Shown here in pieces: positions 9,003 to 24,000 of a DNA stretch of 60,000 nt. The notes beneath the pieces are model-generated. The model ran no database searches, was not told where the DNA came from, and was given only the letters and a program-made list of their open reading frames with translations. Position 1 is the first letter of the stretch, and every line of letters begins with the position of its first letter. Location of the stretch: positions 73,099,465 through 73,159,464 of the forward strand of contig NC_087064.1 in assembly GCF_963678635.1 (NCBI RefSeq). The letters are read 5' to 3'. The position numbers and the translations under genes were made by a program. This stretch comes from Symsagittifera roscoffensis (Eukaryota > Xenacoelomorpha > Acoela > Convolutidae).

Positions 9003-12000
9003 GTAAGAGATTAGTGAAATAGTGAGCAAAATATAAATAAAAAGCGTAGAAATGTGATTACAGTTCGAAAGTTCAAAGTAAAAGAACAAGAACGGGTCTC
9101 TCAAAATCATCTCTTACGCACCTGGTTATCAAGAGCTGGGAATTAACTCTAAAATTAGACTTAATGTATTCATGTATAAATTTGGCTAAAAAGTAAAATG
9201 AAATGGACATGTTAGGTCAAAAACTTTTCGCGAAGCAAAAACAAAAAAAACAAAGCATGTCAGAAATTTGCGGAAAAAATTAATTGAGCTATATCTTCCG
9301 ATCATTTGAAAAAGGTGCGAACTTTGTATTCGGTCTGTCTAAGTTTTTTCTTTCTTTTGTGTTCCGACCATTGAAAGTGGGGAGAAACTATGCATTCTGG
9401 TGTTGTAATTTTTCTTTTCTTCTTGCTTTCCACGCGAAATCAGGTACCCCAATTAATCATCGGAATGAGTCGATTGATATATCATATTAAAGCCCCTTTC
9501 GTCGTGTTAGAAACGACATGAAAAATGTGCAAAAATTATTGAGAGAAGCAGGTGTAATATGTTTGATTTTTTTCTTTAAATTAGTGCTAATGCGTGCTAG
9601 CAGGCTTAAATTAGCTTATTTTTGATTAATTTTGGTCGTGAAATTGAAAGACCCCATACTTCCCTATGTACCTGTATACTCCGCTAGTACCTTTTCACTT
9701 TACCCCTTTGTCTACAGCCTTCGAAAAAATCTCTGGGGGAATATTTGACCCATATTTTTGATTTTTTTTTCGTTTTCCCAAAAGTACCTTCCCAAATCTG
9801 AGATTTTGGCTTCAATGAACTGAACGGATTTGAAAAACTTCCCTGCATGAGCGGTAGCTCAAATTTTAAAGTTGCACAAAAAGTTATGACCGTCGGAATA
9901 GTCAAATTTTTGATGTTTTCTTTGTTTTCTGAATCTTTTTGAGTTTTCTCGAAACTTAACTTCACAAATCTGAGATTAAGGGTTAGATGGAGATAAAGTA
10001 TAGTGTGAAGCTTGCCTACATTAGCGGTCACTCACACATTTTGACAGAAAGATATTACCTTCGGAAAAGTCATTTTTTAAAATTTTAACTACTTTTTTTT
10101 TATTTATCTCGAAAGCTTCCTTCCCATATCTGGGGTCTTGGGTTCAATCCTAAGAAAGGGCTGTGGAAAGCTCCTTTACTTTCGTAAATAAGCTTAAATT
10201 TTTTTGATGTTAAAAGTTATGGCCCTCGGAAAAGTAAGTTTTGATCTTTCGACCGTTTTTTCAGACTTGGCTTTTTCGTGAACTAGCCTCCCAAATCAAG
10301 TTTATGGGTTCAATCGAAAATACACATTGCGTGAATCTATTCTGCATAAACGGCTACGCGCAAATTTTTGTACGCAAAAAGCTATGATTCTCGGAAGTGC
10401 CAAATGTTTGATTTATTAATTGTATTTTTAGTTTTTCTCAGTAACTATCCTACCAAATCTGAAATATAGGTTTAATCGATTTTCATTTCAAATCGGAAAT
10501 GAAATGTTCAATCGAAAAACGGTGACTTCTCAATTTTTTTAATAAAAAATGTTCTGTCCCTGGGGTAGTTCCATTATCTGAAAAATAATTTTAGTTCAGA
10601 AACAATTAGGGTTTGAGCAAAGTCCTATTTTTGAAATTACGCATTTAGTCCCGCGTCAGTAAAACAATTTCAATAATATCAAACACGTACCTCCAGCTTT
10701 AGCTGGTCTTATATTTGTCTTTTATCGAGACATACGAAAGTTTTGACTGGCCTAGTTTTTTTCAACATTTTAATTTTTTTAAATGTTTTTTTTTTTACGT
10801 TTGTGATGTTTCATTTTGTGTGGTTTTTTTTCAGGTTTTTTTGTCACGTGGAATAGCTGAAGCACTTCATAATTTAATTTTTCAAATCATATTCAGCGTC
10901 TTGTTTGTTACGTTTGGCGGAGATGCATTATGTCTGAGACGACAAAGGTCCAGGGTTCGATCATAAGTTGTTCTTTTTTGTGAAATTAAATTGTTCCGTC
11001 AAATGACTGAAGTATCTTAAAAACGTTTTCCCAGATTCATACCGTAAAAATTAACCATAAATCCACTGAAAACAAAAAAAACTTTCAGTAATCTGCCAAA
11101 CTAAGAAGCAAATTGTGGTTTGATTTCATGTTTTTTTAAGGCCGGACGCTTGGATCTAATTTACACATGCGCTAGTACACAAATTATATCAAAAGGTTCG
11201 AAGCTTACATGTAAGTATCAAAATAGAAGTTAATTAGACCAGTTCATATATCCTATTAAACGTTTTTTGCTTGCTTAAAGAAAGAGTTTCCGTATGTATA
11301 AGAACCAAGACAATTAGAATAAGAACCAAGACAATTACAATCTAGAAAATCATATGGTTTTTTTTTGAAGAATCCGATTTATTATCTGTCTAAACTCCCC
11401 GACTTTGACTTACTACTGCCACCATTATTGAAAAAAATCAAAAGAAAATCCTAAAATTGGAATTTCCAATTTGAGACTGAATGAGAGAGACTGGAAACAA
11501 GCATATGGCCAAATTCAGGCGTTGAAGTCAATCATTTTAAGCAGTGAATGAAAAAGAAATTATGAGCAGCTGATTGAGCAAAAAATAACCGTCACTGGCG
11601 TTCAAAGGTGGGGAATAAGAAATAACTGAGTTACAGAGTATCTAAAATGTTATGTTGGTGACCTTTTACGTTGTTTTCCAATTTCTCAATCTTTTTTCTA
11701 AATTATTGACTGCTGGTAGACGTTTTTGATTATAAGCGATAGATAATGCTTTTTTTGAAAAAAAATTGAGCCAAAAACATTAATCGGGCAGGAACCATAT
11801 AGCGTCATTTAAGCACCTGAGAGAGAATATTAAAAAACAAAAAAATCCATAAATATAGAATTTTCCATTTTTTTTAATTTAAAGTTAATTGGAAATACGG
11901 TCTTCTCATATTGTAATTTTTTTCAACCTTGTCATTTTTTCTGAGACATTTTTCGCGATAAGAAATAGCAAATTGGAGCTTTGTTTATGAAGAAAGTGTC

Positions 12001-15000
12001 ATGACACAGTATTCGGTTCTTAATTTATGTTCAAGTCTAAATTGTCTAAGATTTAATTTTCTCAAGGTTTCGTCGAAGAACATGTCAATTTAGACTTTGC
12101 TATGGGTAATATGAGCGATAGAAAATGAGCATGATTTTTTCAATCAACAAAATAAATCGAACCATACCGTGACATACCACATCATACTTTGTGGCACGTC
12201 GTGATCACGCTATAACGACATTGATTGATGGATGTTTTTATACCTCCAGCTCGAAAGGGGCTTGAGAGAGACAAAGAAATCTGACGATTAAATTATTCAG
12301 ATTCAGAGAGAATTGCGTGGTTGTTGTTTTTTTGCACCTGCTGTTAATAGGCCTGATGTGCCTTTTCAAACAGCCGATTGCTCAAAATGTCGAAGCGGTC
12401 ATCTTGGTACGAAAGGTTAGTCGCTATAAGACGTTAGATAATATCATTTTACCTAATTATTTTTTGTGTTTGATCTGACTTGCTCGACAATTTTCCTCAT
12501 ATTTGTGTCGATACCGTTGCAGTGCAAATTTATAACATATTTACGAGGTGAGTCTTCAAAAAACCGATTCATCGATTTTTTTTATTGAAGCAATTTCTTT
12601 GTTTATGAAGAAAATCTTCACTGAATCGAAACGATTGATATCAGTTCAGTGAACGACTGAAAATGAGACCATAATGAAAAACTGCTCTTTTGGAATATAT
12701 TGTGGTAGTTTTTTAGTGAGGTTCATTTGAGGTAATACTGAAGATTTAGCTGCGCCATTAAAACCTCTTAGAGCTACAAAACCACGTGCATTAAGAACCG
12801 TTGTTTGTACCTTTTGCGTAGTTTGGTCTCAATTTCTCTACCGTGTGCACCACTTACACGTACTTGGTGGTACATAATCTGCATTTGCTGGCCTTTGATT
12901 TTTGCTAACGTTATTATTTTATGAGGCAAAACATCAATAATTGAGAAAAAATAGCACTTCAGTGCTTTTATTTTTGTTTGTTTTATACCATTGATGTGTA
13001 AATTTTATATACCCTGAATGAGTTTTAGTTCGAAGTGCAAATTAAAGTTTTAATGTTTTTTGGACTGAAGAATGAAGTTTTTCTCGTTTCTTTTTTGCAT
13101 TGTTTATTTTGGAGACATCGCTTCTAGTGTTTTCTCTTTGGGACAACTACGAGCCCCGAAAACTTCTTATCTATGGCAGCAATACTGGATAACAGCAAGT
13201 ATGTTTTCTTCTTACCTTTTCCACTCATCCATTCAGAAGTACCTCAAAGTTTGTCGGCTTTTTTTTAGAAGATCAGATATATAGGATTTTTTTTGATTTT
13301 AGCTTCATTGTTTATTTTTGAAGAGTATACGTTCGCTGAAATATAAGGTGGCCTCAATCTGTACACCTATGTTTCATATGATTGTTACTTCTAAAGTTTT
13401 TATTAAGAAAAACAGAAAGAAGGTTTTTTTTGTTAATTTTTTTTGTTACCCAATGTTAAAATCAGTCTTTTTTTGAAATAAATAAATTATTCTGAAATTC
13501 TGAAATCATTTTTGTCTTTAATTTAGAAATCAGAGGAGTTTCTGGCTGGCAACATGTTTTACAAAATCATTTAATTGCGGGGTCTATAAAAATTTAAGTT
13601 CGTTAGCTTCTCCGAAACTTTTAGACAAAAGGTAACGACGTCAGAGTCCTGGGTTCGAATCCGGTCAGGACCAATTTTTTTAACAGTTTTTTTCATTTGT
13701 GGAAATTGACGACCTATCGTCTGTTTTGTCAGCTTAGTTGTCATATTACCGAATTTCATTGTGGCTGAAAGGTTTTTTTTTAATTTATTCCTGTAATTTT
13801 TTAATAATTAACTCCTGGTTTTGTATCATTTCCTGTCTCATTTCGCTCAAAAAATTCATTCGGCTTATATTATGGTTTCGGCTAATGTCATATCGGCTTA
13901 GCGGCCTAATTTCGCGTTGTTTAAAATGAATGAAAGAGACCTTTATATTAATGTTTTTCCAAAGAAAGAAAGCGTAAAGTATTAGAATATCAGAACTTGA
14001 TATTTTTTGAGACAATAGTTGTGCTCTCGGCTCAACAGGCGTTTACCTGGCTTTCACAAGATTGAATTAGCGTGAAAATAATCGCTGGAAAACTTTTTTG
14101 TCCTCTTGTTTTTTTGCTGTTTTTTAAATTTATTTTGCTAAAATAAATGATTGGAACTTCGATTTAGTACGTAATAATACTTGTTTCAGTTTCGGAATCA
14201 GAGAGTATTTGAAATTTGAAGTTTTCTATTTTGTTTATTTTCCTTTATTTAAAGCCATTTTGTTTCCTCATTGAGTATCCTGAGCCCTCATGAGCTTGTA
14301 TTTTGTTTTCTGATGAATGATGATTGTTTTTGAAAATTTTGGAGTATGAATTATCATAAAAAGGAGCAGATTGCCTTGCAATGAGATTTATTTTTATGAA
14401 CTAAGCAAAATAGTTAAGGCCAGGAGATGGGTGGTTTTTTTTAAATAGATGGTTAAGAAAACTGCTTTGGTGGGGCACTTGGCAGACGAAACCGTAGAAT
14501 AGGACCAAAGGGCAAAACCTTTGGCCTGTTGGGGTGTTTTTGTTTCAATCTTTTCCTGAGGGTTGAATCGAACGCGGCATAAATAGGATTTTTTGCGGCG
14601 ATTTCAGAAAATTGAGACACTTTGGAAAATGTTTTGACTATTCTCATTATTATAACTAATTTTTCGATTTCTAAAAAAGTCGTATCAATGAAAATACCGC
14701 TGACTCTCCTGTGTACCTGCATACACGGCTAGTCTGTTTTTACGGTTCTTCATTTTCTACAGCCCTCGAAAAAGTCTGTGGGGGGATTTTTGACCTAGAT
14801 TAGAAGGTCAAAATTTTTTCTTGAAAGCTACCCTCACTCATCTGATATTTTGGCTTGAAAGGAGAGAATCAGTTATTGGAAACTACCCTGCATTAGCAGC
14901 GACGCCCAAGTTTTTACAAAAAGAATCCTAGGAACTATCATGTTTGTGATTTTTGACAGTTTTTTTGAAACTTTAGACTTTTCTCGAAAACTACCTCCCC

Positions 15001-18000
15001 TAATCTCAGATTTTGCGTTCAACCGAAAGTACGGGTTGCGTGAAACTCCCCTGCGTTAGCACTCAGCATTTAGAACTCGAAATTTTAAACCAGTTTGTCT
15101 CGTAACTGGGATAGCTTTTCGAAGCAATTTCTTTGTCGTTGGAATCACGACTTAAAGGATTTTAATGTGATATAACACTCGACCTACTCCCATGATTATT
15201 TGAGGTATCTGATTTGGCGTAAAACCAAAAAGGAGAAAAAACTAAACACACCCCAATACCAAGTTGCTATCTGCTTACAATGGTCGGAACAGTAAATTCT
15301 AAAAAATCAGTCGAGAAATACTGAAAAATCTTATTTTAACTTGAAGATTTTTTCAGTCGAGCTTGAGACTGCTTAACATAGTTTTGAAAAAAATTTTGCG
15401 ACTGAATCAAATTTCCTTTCTTACTACTAATGGTTAGGAAGGAAATTTGGATTCGTGTGTTTTAAGTGGTAATTCAAAAGGGAAAATTTTCATAGTATTT
15501 TTTTAGTAAAGAATAAATTGGTGTCGTTTGTTTCTGCATGTCATAAAAAGATCTGTTGCATGTTACGATGAAACGAAAAAATAAACCTGGGCATATTTGA
15601 GAGTCATAGTCAAAGAGGTCACTGGAAAATAATTTTTGAAGAAAAATGACTGGAAAAACGAAAAATAAAATTAAAAAAATTTGCAGAAATTTTTTTTGAT
15701 TTTTCAAGTTTTTGATTCCCAAAATTGCGCTTAAAAACTCCAAAAACTACCTTTACGTGAGTATACTAAATTTTCACGGTTCATGCCTTTAAACCATACA
15801 TTATTAATCCAAGCTATATTTCCTTAATTTATCTGTCTCCGTTCCCTCAAAATTGAAGAAAAAACCCACATAAATAAATTTGAACTGCCTTGAATAAAAT
15901 GAATTTTCAAATTGATTTCTTAATGTCGAATGAACAAGTAATTTAAGGAACTGATCTCGCTGGTATCCCCCTAAGATTAAAAGCTAAGAATTTAATACTT
16001 AGAAATGTGGAAACTACCACCTTTGAACTGTTTCGATACAAGCAGCAGGAATAAGGTCTTATTTTTTCTAATCGACTTAAGAAAGCCATTTTTTTCAAAA
16101 AATTCGGTTCAACATAGAAAACATAAAAATATTTACCTTACTCCACAAGAAAAACAAACACGTTTCCTACATTTTTCTGAAGCAAAAAGAAAAAACTTCA
16201 ATTGGTTTCGCCAGTAATGAAAAACTGGTAATTATAGTAAGGAAATAACTAATAACAATCTTAAAAATTGATAATTAGGTGTTTCCTCTCGAGTAATTGA
16301 TCGACAGAGCAGTACCTAAAAATCAGATATTAAATTTATAAGAAAGATTTCTGAGACACATCCAGTAGTTTTTTATATATTCTTATCATCTCCAATTTGA
16401 ACAGTTTCATTGTCAAATCACCCTGTAATTTATCTCCCTTAAGCGTAACGAACTGCCTGACAAGTAGTTCTTTGTCATCTAGAATTTTGTGCTCACTTTT
16501 TTCTGAAGCTATTCATAGTCTCCATAAAATTTTTTGAAAGTTTCTTGTTCTTTTTTGAACTGTTCTGTCAGCAATTCCATATATTTGAACTGCATATTCA
16601 AATACCTGTTCAACCTAAGTATTTCAACTAAATGCTTTCTTGTAAAAGTAACTAAGAATGTTTTTTTTTCCACGCGAAGTGTACACTTAATCTGATTTTG
16701 GAGTTTTGCAATAAGTGATAGAAAAAAGTTGTCACCATTAATAAATCTCCCGGTGTTCCTACAATTTTGTGTTAATTAATTTTAAATGTGTATCAACTGA
16801 CCTTTTTCAGCATCTGGATTTAGGATACCAGTCATAATCTAAAGATGTTTAATGTTGGTTGTAAAATTACCAACTACCATTTGTTAAAATTTTTCGTTTT
16901 GTTTCCTTCGTTACTTTTTATTTAAACGGCTTCAAAGGTTTCCATTTATATTTAAGCTCCTTTGAGGCGTCATTTTGCGTCGTAAAGGGGGACTTGATAA
17001 AGTTTTCGAGGTGCAATTTTTTTCTAATGGTATTTTTTTTTCAACACAATGAGTGCCTGCTTCCGAAATTTTTCTTGCGATGCCTATTCAGCATTCGATT
17101 GTCCTTCTTGAAATTTTTTCTCTTATAGTTTTTCGACAGCGGTTATTGTGTCATTTTATGTCCACTAATTTGTCATGCTATGTTTGTTTTGTATCGCAAG
17201 TCATTTGTATCGCAAGTTTTGTATCGCACGACGAGTTTTGCGCAGACTAATTTGTGCTAATTGAACATCAATCTGCTACGCTTGTTCTTAATAATCCGCG
17301 TAGTATGTTGAGTTCTGGCTAAAATAGTTTTGATTGAGAATGAGTACGTTCGCGATTAGTAAGCGTTATCAAATCGGAGTATAGACTTTCTTCGGGTTAA
17401 CTTAACTAACAAAATCACGCGAGTCATTTGATACCTTGATTTTTTTTTATTTCAATATCCTTAGCTTCTTCGGCACACTTGGATTAGAGGTAACGACCAC
17501 GCCTGTAACAGCTAAGGTTCTAGCTTCGAATCTGACCAGGACCTGACTTCAAACGGAAAGTTTCCCGTTTTTTACAAGCTATCGTCGTTCTATGTTTTTA
17601 GGCTTGAAAAAATCGATTGTAAATACACTATCGGCCTATTGTTTGTATTCTTACGTTTTATCAGCTTAGTTGCCACATGACAAATTGTACGCAAGAGTTC
17701 TATTGCAATTGATTTTTTAAAAATTTATTCCTGTAAATTGTTAATGTACTCAGTCTGTTTTTTTTTGTAATTTTCTGATTTGGTTTTTTCTCTGAAAAGT
17801 TTATTTGCCTCGAAATTTTCGACATGTTTTATCGGCCTCGCCTAATTTTGCGTTTGAAAACAAAAATAATTTTTTATTTTCAGTGTTTTCAGAGTGGGAG
17901 CGTTAGAATTTTGTTTTCGGCTCAGGGGGATTTTACTTAATTTTTGTCGGCTTAATTATTGCTCGATAATTTTTTCTGAATATTTATTTAACGCCGGCGA

Positions 18001-21000
18001 TTGTGTTTGTTGACGTGTTTTTCTCATTTTGAACATCGTTGCAGACAAATGTTCACTTTCAATTTTTTGTAGTTGTTGGTTAAAAACTACTTTCAATTTT
18101 TTGTAGTTGTTGGTTTATTGACTTAATTAATTTTCTGCATGTTGCTTTACCGTTTTTACTTTTTTCTAGATGCTAGCTTGCAAGCTACGTTTGTGTGGTA
18201 TCGAAAATGGTGTCCACTTTGTGCCTGTCCAATTTTTTTTGCTGAATTTGATAATCTTAGGAAATTTCGACAACGACGGTAGATCTGAAGTTCTGCTGTC
18301 AGTATGGTATGGGTCTAATTCAACTATGAAGCATATGCTAATTTTGGGATAGAACGTTGACTGAGAAGTAGTCTTTGAATCGTTCTCCGGACGGAGATTT
18401 TATGTGTATTTTGAGTAAATTTTAAGCAACATGTTCCGTTCAACAGATTATTTGTTCTTTCATTCCGATCATCAGTTTGACATTTTGTAATTCAGACAAC
18501 TCAAATCAATGTCGGAGGGAAAATGATTTTTGTGTGTGAAAAAAAAATTTTCGAGAAAATTGTATATGAAATGTTGACGTTCAGGCTCTTTTGATTGATT
18601 TTCTTATTATATTTTTGGTAGTACTTCGAAAGTAATTGATTTTTTATTAGACAATGGATTATAGAAACCGATTTATTTGTACTTAAATTAAGCTAGAAGC
18701 AGCTGGTAGAAAATAATTTTAAATGCTCATTCATCCTCCCACCCATAATAATTACATAATTTTTTCATTCGGTTTTTCAAAAAATGATGGTAGTAGTATC
18801 ATTCAGAGCTGCATCCACAGCAACAGGTTTCTCATGTTTTATCTTTTCTTTTTCTTTTCAGATCTTCACTGAGTGAGCATGCATTCTCTCCCCTCTCTAC
18901 ACCCGTGGGTGATCCGCCAGTGTCCTGTGGCACGACCGAGATCCGCAGTCGAGCCTCATCCTCCTCGGGTAGCATCGGCCGAGTAAAATCGAACAGATGC
19001 AAAAGAAACACTTCCTCTTCCAATCAGAGCGCAAATAATGGAGATGCTAATGCAGCTGGATCTAGTCAGAAGCTACACTCTCCGTTACAGGCAGAAGATT
19101 ATGAGCGATATGTGAACAGAGCCATAGAAAGGTTAGAGAGACGGTTTTATTTTAGTTCGAGTTTGTAGTTATTGCGGACCGATTCACATACTTTAAACGA
19201 CACTCTGCCCAATTCTTGATGGTGTGGCATCAAATCCCGGCTCAATACTAGTTTTCTTGATTAAGTTGAGTGCAACGGTAAAGTGCTTGGAGCTGAATGG
19301 CGCGGGTTTTAGTTGTTAAATTTTAGTTCAAGAGTAATGTGTCTGCCGCTTCAATTGGAAGCTATATCTAAATCTAAACACAAATTTCAAATTGTTTTGC
19401 GCTTCAGCTATGGGGCAGACGAGGCCTCCTCTCTAGATGAGTCATTTGAGGATGCTTCCAGCAACAGACTGTCCTCTTACATCCAGGGATACCCCTCAGT
19501 GGACGAGGAGGAGTCCAGACTAGGAGCAGTCAGTGGGAGGGGCATGAGTGGCGGGGGTGGGGGCAAGAGTGGGGTCAGTTGGAGGCGCCAGAGGAGCACA
19601 CGCATATCGGCACTGCTCACCTCTGGAAATAGTACAGACCGGTCTAGCACATACTCGTGGGGAGAAGATGTGAGTTCTGTTTGTCACTAAAAAGTTGTCT
19701 GAATCTGAAGCTGTTTAGTTAATTTATAGGTTTCTTTAAATAGCATTAAAGGTTTACGGTTGCTCGTTTGAGAAATTTTTTCAACAAAGCAGAAGGAAGT
19801 AAAGATCATCTAATCTTCTATAAACCGATAGTGCGTGTTTTGTCTATTTTTTTGTTTTATTCTTAAGTAAAGCTAGCAACAAATAGATCTGATTCATGCT
19901 TTTTGTTTAGTTTTTGAATACTGTTTTGATCTAAGACTGTTAAATTAACTTAAGCGCAGCTGGTATAAATTGAACTAGTTTAAACTAGAGCTCTCCAAAT
20001 TGATGTTGGTCACAGAAGTGTAAAATCACTCCCGAAAAAATAACAGTGAGCAAGAATAAAAGAGCAGAATAAAAGAATCACTGACCATATCTGGTCTAAT
20101 TGAGCCGAGAAACGAATCGCTTCTGAGAGGCTTTGAAACAAAGGTGCCATTCTTATAATTTAAAGTGCCATGCTCCAGGTGCATCTTTGAATCGCATCAG
20201 ATTTCGTTTTTGTTGCTCTTTGAAAACCGTAGAAATCATATGGATGTTTCCAGCCATAAACCAACGTATGCTCTCAAAAACATTTCCTGCGTTCAAAGAT
20301 TTAATAGATAAATTTTTAATATAACTTGTGAGGAACTTCTATCATAAAATAAAAGTACTTAGTATCCAGGGGTTTTGTTTTGTTTTGGTTCATTTTCAAC
20401 TTCAATTTCAAAGATGTTTGTAGACTGGAATGGAGATTTATTGATATGTGAATGCTTTTCACTACTATAAGATTAACAGAAAATTTCTTGATCTAAAGAA
20501 TTTAAATGATCATCGTGTTTATGAATGAATTCATCTAATAAAATCTCGATTGAGTATTTATGATGTTGCCAGTCAAGATAACTCGCGGAGCTGAAAAACT
20601 TTTAGTTCAAAGATCTTTTTGTTCACGGTGTTATATTTCGAACTTCTATATTTGTTATTTTTTTGGTTTTCGAGTTGGTTACCAAATCGACCTATAAAAG
20701 AAAAATGATTTGTTTTATTTATAACAAGTACCGTGTTCAAACGTTTTTCCAGGAACTCGCTGCCCCAGTGTATAGTATTTTGGATGTTTTTAGAATTAAT
20801 CGTTGGTAGAGGGCAAATCAATCTTGCATAGTCTTGGAAAAAAAACGAAAGTTGTAATATCCGTAAAGAAGGAGCGCACTAAAAAGACCTGATCATTGCT
20901 ATGGTCCTTTCACTGTCAGATGTATAACAAATAGTTTTTGCGAGGTTTGATCATCAATGTTTAGCTCGTCGATTGTTGAACAATATGAGCTATGGCGTAC

Positions 21001-24000
21001 TATGGATGCCAGACATCCGACCAAACTTCTGGTCGAATTGAAATTAGGGACTTGAGGCCAAAAATCAATACAAAAGTAGCAAAAAATGAAAGACCATGGT
21101 CTCAAAACGCGAAAATTAGTAGATATGTATATTTCATGAAAACAGAGCATAAAATTGATGGTAGTCATAATCTCAAACCCGTTTATAAAAAACGCAAACA
21201 ACGGCACTATTATTTGGAAAAAAAAAGACAAATCTTGCCTTCTAAAAAAATGGAACGAAGAAAAATGTCGGTCACAACTGATCAGCTTTCATGCTACTAT
21301 TGTCTTATGCATTATTTTAAGAAAGAGATGATTGTTTTAGGTTGATTAAAATAACAATTTATAACACATTGCATTTGAAAAACTGCTCGAGCTAGCGAAC
21401 TGAAAAATTTCTGATCAGCTTTTTGACTAATATAATTTTAATTGACCACTAATTTAATTGAACAATTTTTTTTGGAAATTTTCATAAAAAGTTTAAACTA
21501 AATTCATTCGAGCAAGTTTTTTTTAGCGTTTTGCAAAATTTTAAAATTCGGACGTAAATTATAGGAGTTTTACTTTAAAAGTATTGACTAAAAATTAAAA
21601 CTTGAGAGTAATTTTGCCGTAAAGAACTTGTTAAAATAGTGTGCAAGAGTTATTGCTACTCAACTGTGTGTGGGTGAATATAAAAATATAATTTAGGATT
21701 GGTATGCATTTGAAGTACCCGTTCAGTTTGAAGTTTGTTTTATGTGGGTTGTAAATTTAGTAACCCCGAAGTTTTTTTTCCGTTCACAAAATTTCTTCAG
21801 ATTTAGCGGGATCGGCTCTTGTTAAAAAGGGTTATTTGCCTCGGTGACGTTTGAACGATGAGTATAGACTTTCATGCGCATTTGTGTTTTTCAGGGATTT
21901 CAGAGAGTGTTTTTTTTGCTCATGTATGACATCTTTTTCATCTTAAAGAAATTCTACCCAAGTTTTATCGGCTTAGATACCGCTTCTTAAAATTTTTCTT
22001 TCAATGCAGTTTTAACGCTGAAATTTTTTTCCCTGGCATGTTCTAAAACAAATTGAGAGTATGAAATTATTGTTAGAAGTAGTCTTTAGACTTGCGAGTG
22101 TCTTGTAATAGCTAGACTTTTTTGTCGTAAACAACCTTTCGTACACACTTGTTAGAAATTGAACTTGCTTCATTAGTGAATCCTGGTAACTTCCAGGTTT
22201 CTTCCTACTGCAGGTAACGTATTCGTTTTTGCACTCTTTTGCACCCTAAGGACTTCGTTTTTTCAGTATGTCTGAAATGGAACTTTTTTTTTTCTGGATT
22301 CATTGAATTGTCAGATTTTCGTAAGTCTGCTCAAGATTTGTCGGCTTAGATGACGCATCTCGGTTTTTGTTTGTGCTGGAAGCAAGTTTTTTTTGTAGTT
22401 GCAAGTGTTGTTCATGGTAGACTCTGGGAAGATTTCAAATTTTTTAAAGTTTTTTTTTATAAAATCATTTTTTTTCGGCTCACCTGGTGTCTGCTCAAAT
22501 ATTGTCGTCGACTTGGTTTCCGCTTCGTAAGTTTTGTTCCCTTGATAATTTAAAATTCAAATGTCTTGATTGGCATGTTTGCCTACATATATATTTTATC
22601 GAGACTTACGAAAATGTTGGTAGACCTAGGTAGTTTGAAAACTTGTTTCATTTTTTTCTCATTTCTTTGAGTTAGTGATGTATCGAAAATGGTGCGAAGC
22701 TCCGCTTCGCCTCTGTATAAAACATTTTATGCCATTTTGCGTCTTTGTGACTTCCTTCGTTTTCTTTTGGTTAGCTTTCCATACTATGTTTGTGATATAT
22801 TGCAAGTGGTGCGGCGTTCCGCTTCGCCTCTGTGTTCAAATTGGTTTAGTTGTTCCATACTTCAAGAAACAAGTAAAGATTATAGTTTTGTTCCGGCCGT
22901 TTGTTCTAGTTACATCAAAAAAAGCATTTTGGGGTTAATTGCTGTATCATTTTAATTCTGTTTCGTTTTCTTTGCTATGATAAATAAGGTCCAAAAATTT
23001 TGTGGTTTGAATTGTAGGAGTTTGACAAGCATGCGACCAAGTGTGTGGCCTCCATGTTCGAGGAGATTGACCAGGTGCTGTTCGAAGACCGCAAGTCCAG
23101 GAATGCAGTGCTCAACAAGGAGTGCAAGGAGTGGACCAGCGAGTTCACTTACATCAGGTGAGAGCAATTCTGTTCTGTGATCAGTAGTCGTGGCGTTGTG
23201 GTGCATGGGTAGTGCCAGTGCCCAGCAATCATATGATTGCGGGTTCAAAACGCGCGTGCGGTGCAATTTACTAGGTGACCTCTTGTAAGATTGCCATAGC
23301 TCGGTTAACTTTAAATAGTTACCCTTCGGGCTTGGCCTTTGGCTGGTAAAGTAAAAAAACTTTTAGATTGCCAAGAGAGAGTGCTCTGATAGTTCTTCAG
23401 GTAATTTTGCGACTGCGCAAAAGCAGTTGTCTTGATAGCATAGGAGGCTTATAGGTCATCAGCTACGCGTGGACTAAAGGTGATGACTTTAAGTGCAGTC
23501 GTAACATTTTAGTAGGGTTAAACAACATGGGTGAGTTCTCTCTACCCCCTCCCACACTTGCACAGGCGCCTTGTCTATAATTTGGGTTCATGTTTTCTTA
23601 AACAATTTACCGCGAAGCAATTACTTCTCAAACCTCAAAATTTTGATAATCAATCTGGAACTTAAAGTCAATACAACTTTTCAATTGACTTTTCTCAATC
23701 TAACGTCAGTCAAATAAAGTCGACTGAAAATCAATTTTTAGGGTTCTGGGAAGCAGTGTCTGCAATTCAGAAAACAGCGATTTTCTGTCATCTATTGGAG
23801 TATCTACCCCAGTCCCGACGACCAGACACCAAAGTAAGGCTAGCCGGAATTCTCTTCCGACAAATGGGGACGGAACCTCGTCTCTCAGCCAGCTCAATGA
23901 ATCCGAAACCAGCAGTAGTGGGTTCCATTCGGATACTGTTAATAATGGATCGGCATCTACGCAGGGTTACCGAACAAGTTCCGATGTGACGAATGAATCG

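Noticed and set aside
9650-10560. CRISPR-like regular array
   Set aside because: Units are about 165 bp, diverged and directly abutting, without short identical repeats and unique spacers; the DNA is eukaryotic.
13072-13207. Short frame beginning with a signal-like peptide (MKFFSFLFCIVYF) and ending at a donor-like GTATGT
   Set aside because: No partner exon or homology; T-rich DNA easily yields Phe/Leu-rich frames. Left out as a gene.
20992-21345. 117-codon basic frame in intron 3
   Set aside because: No homology or splice logic; another frame on the opposite strand is equally long. Probably chance.
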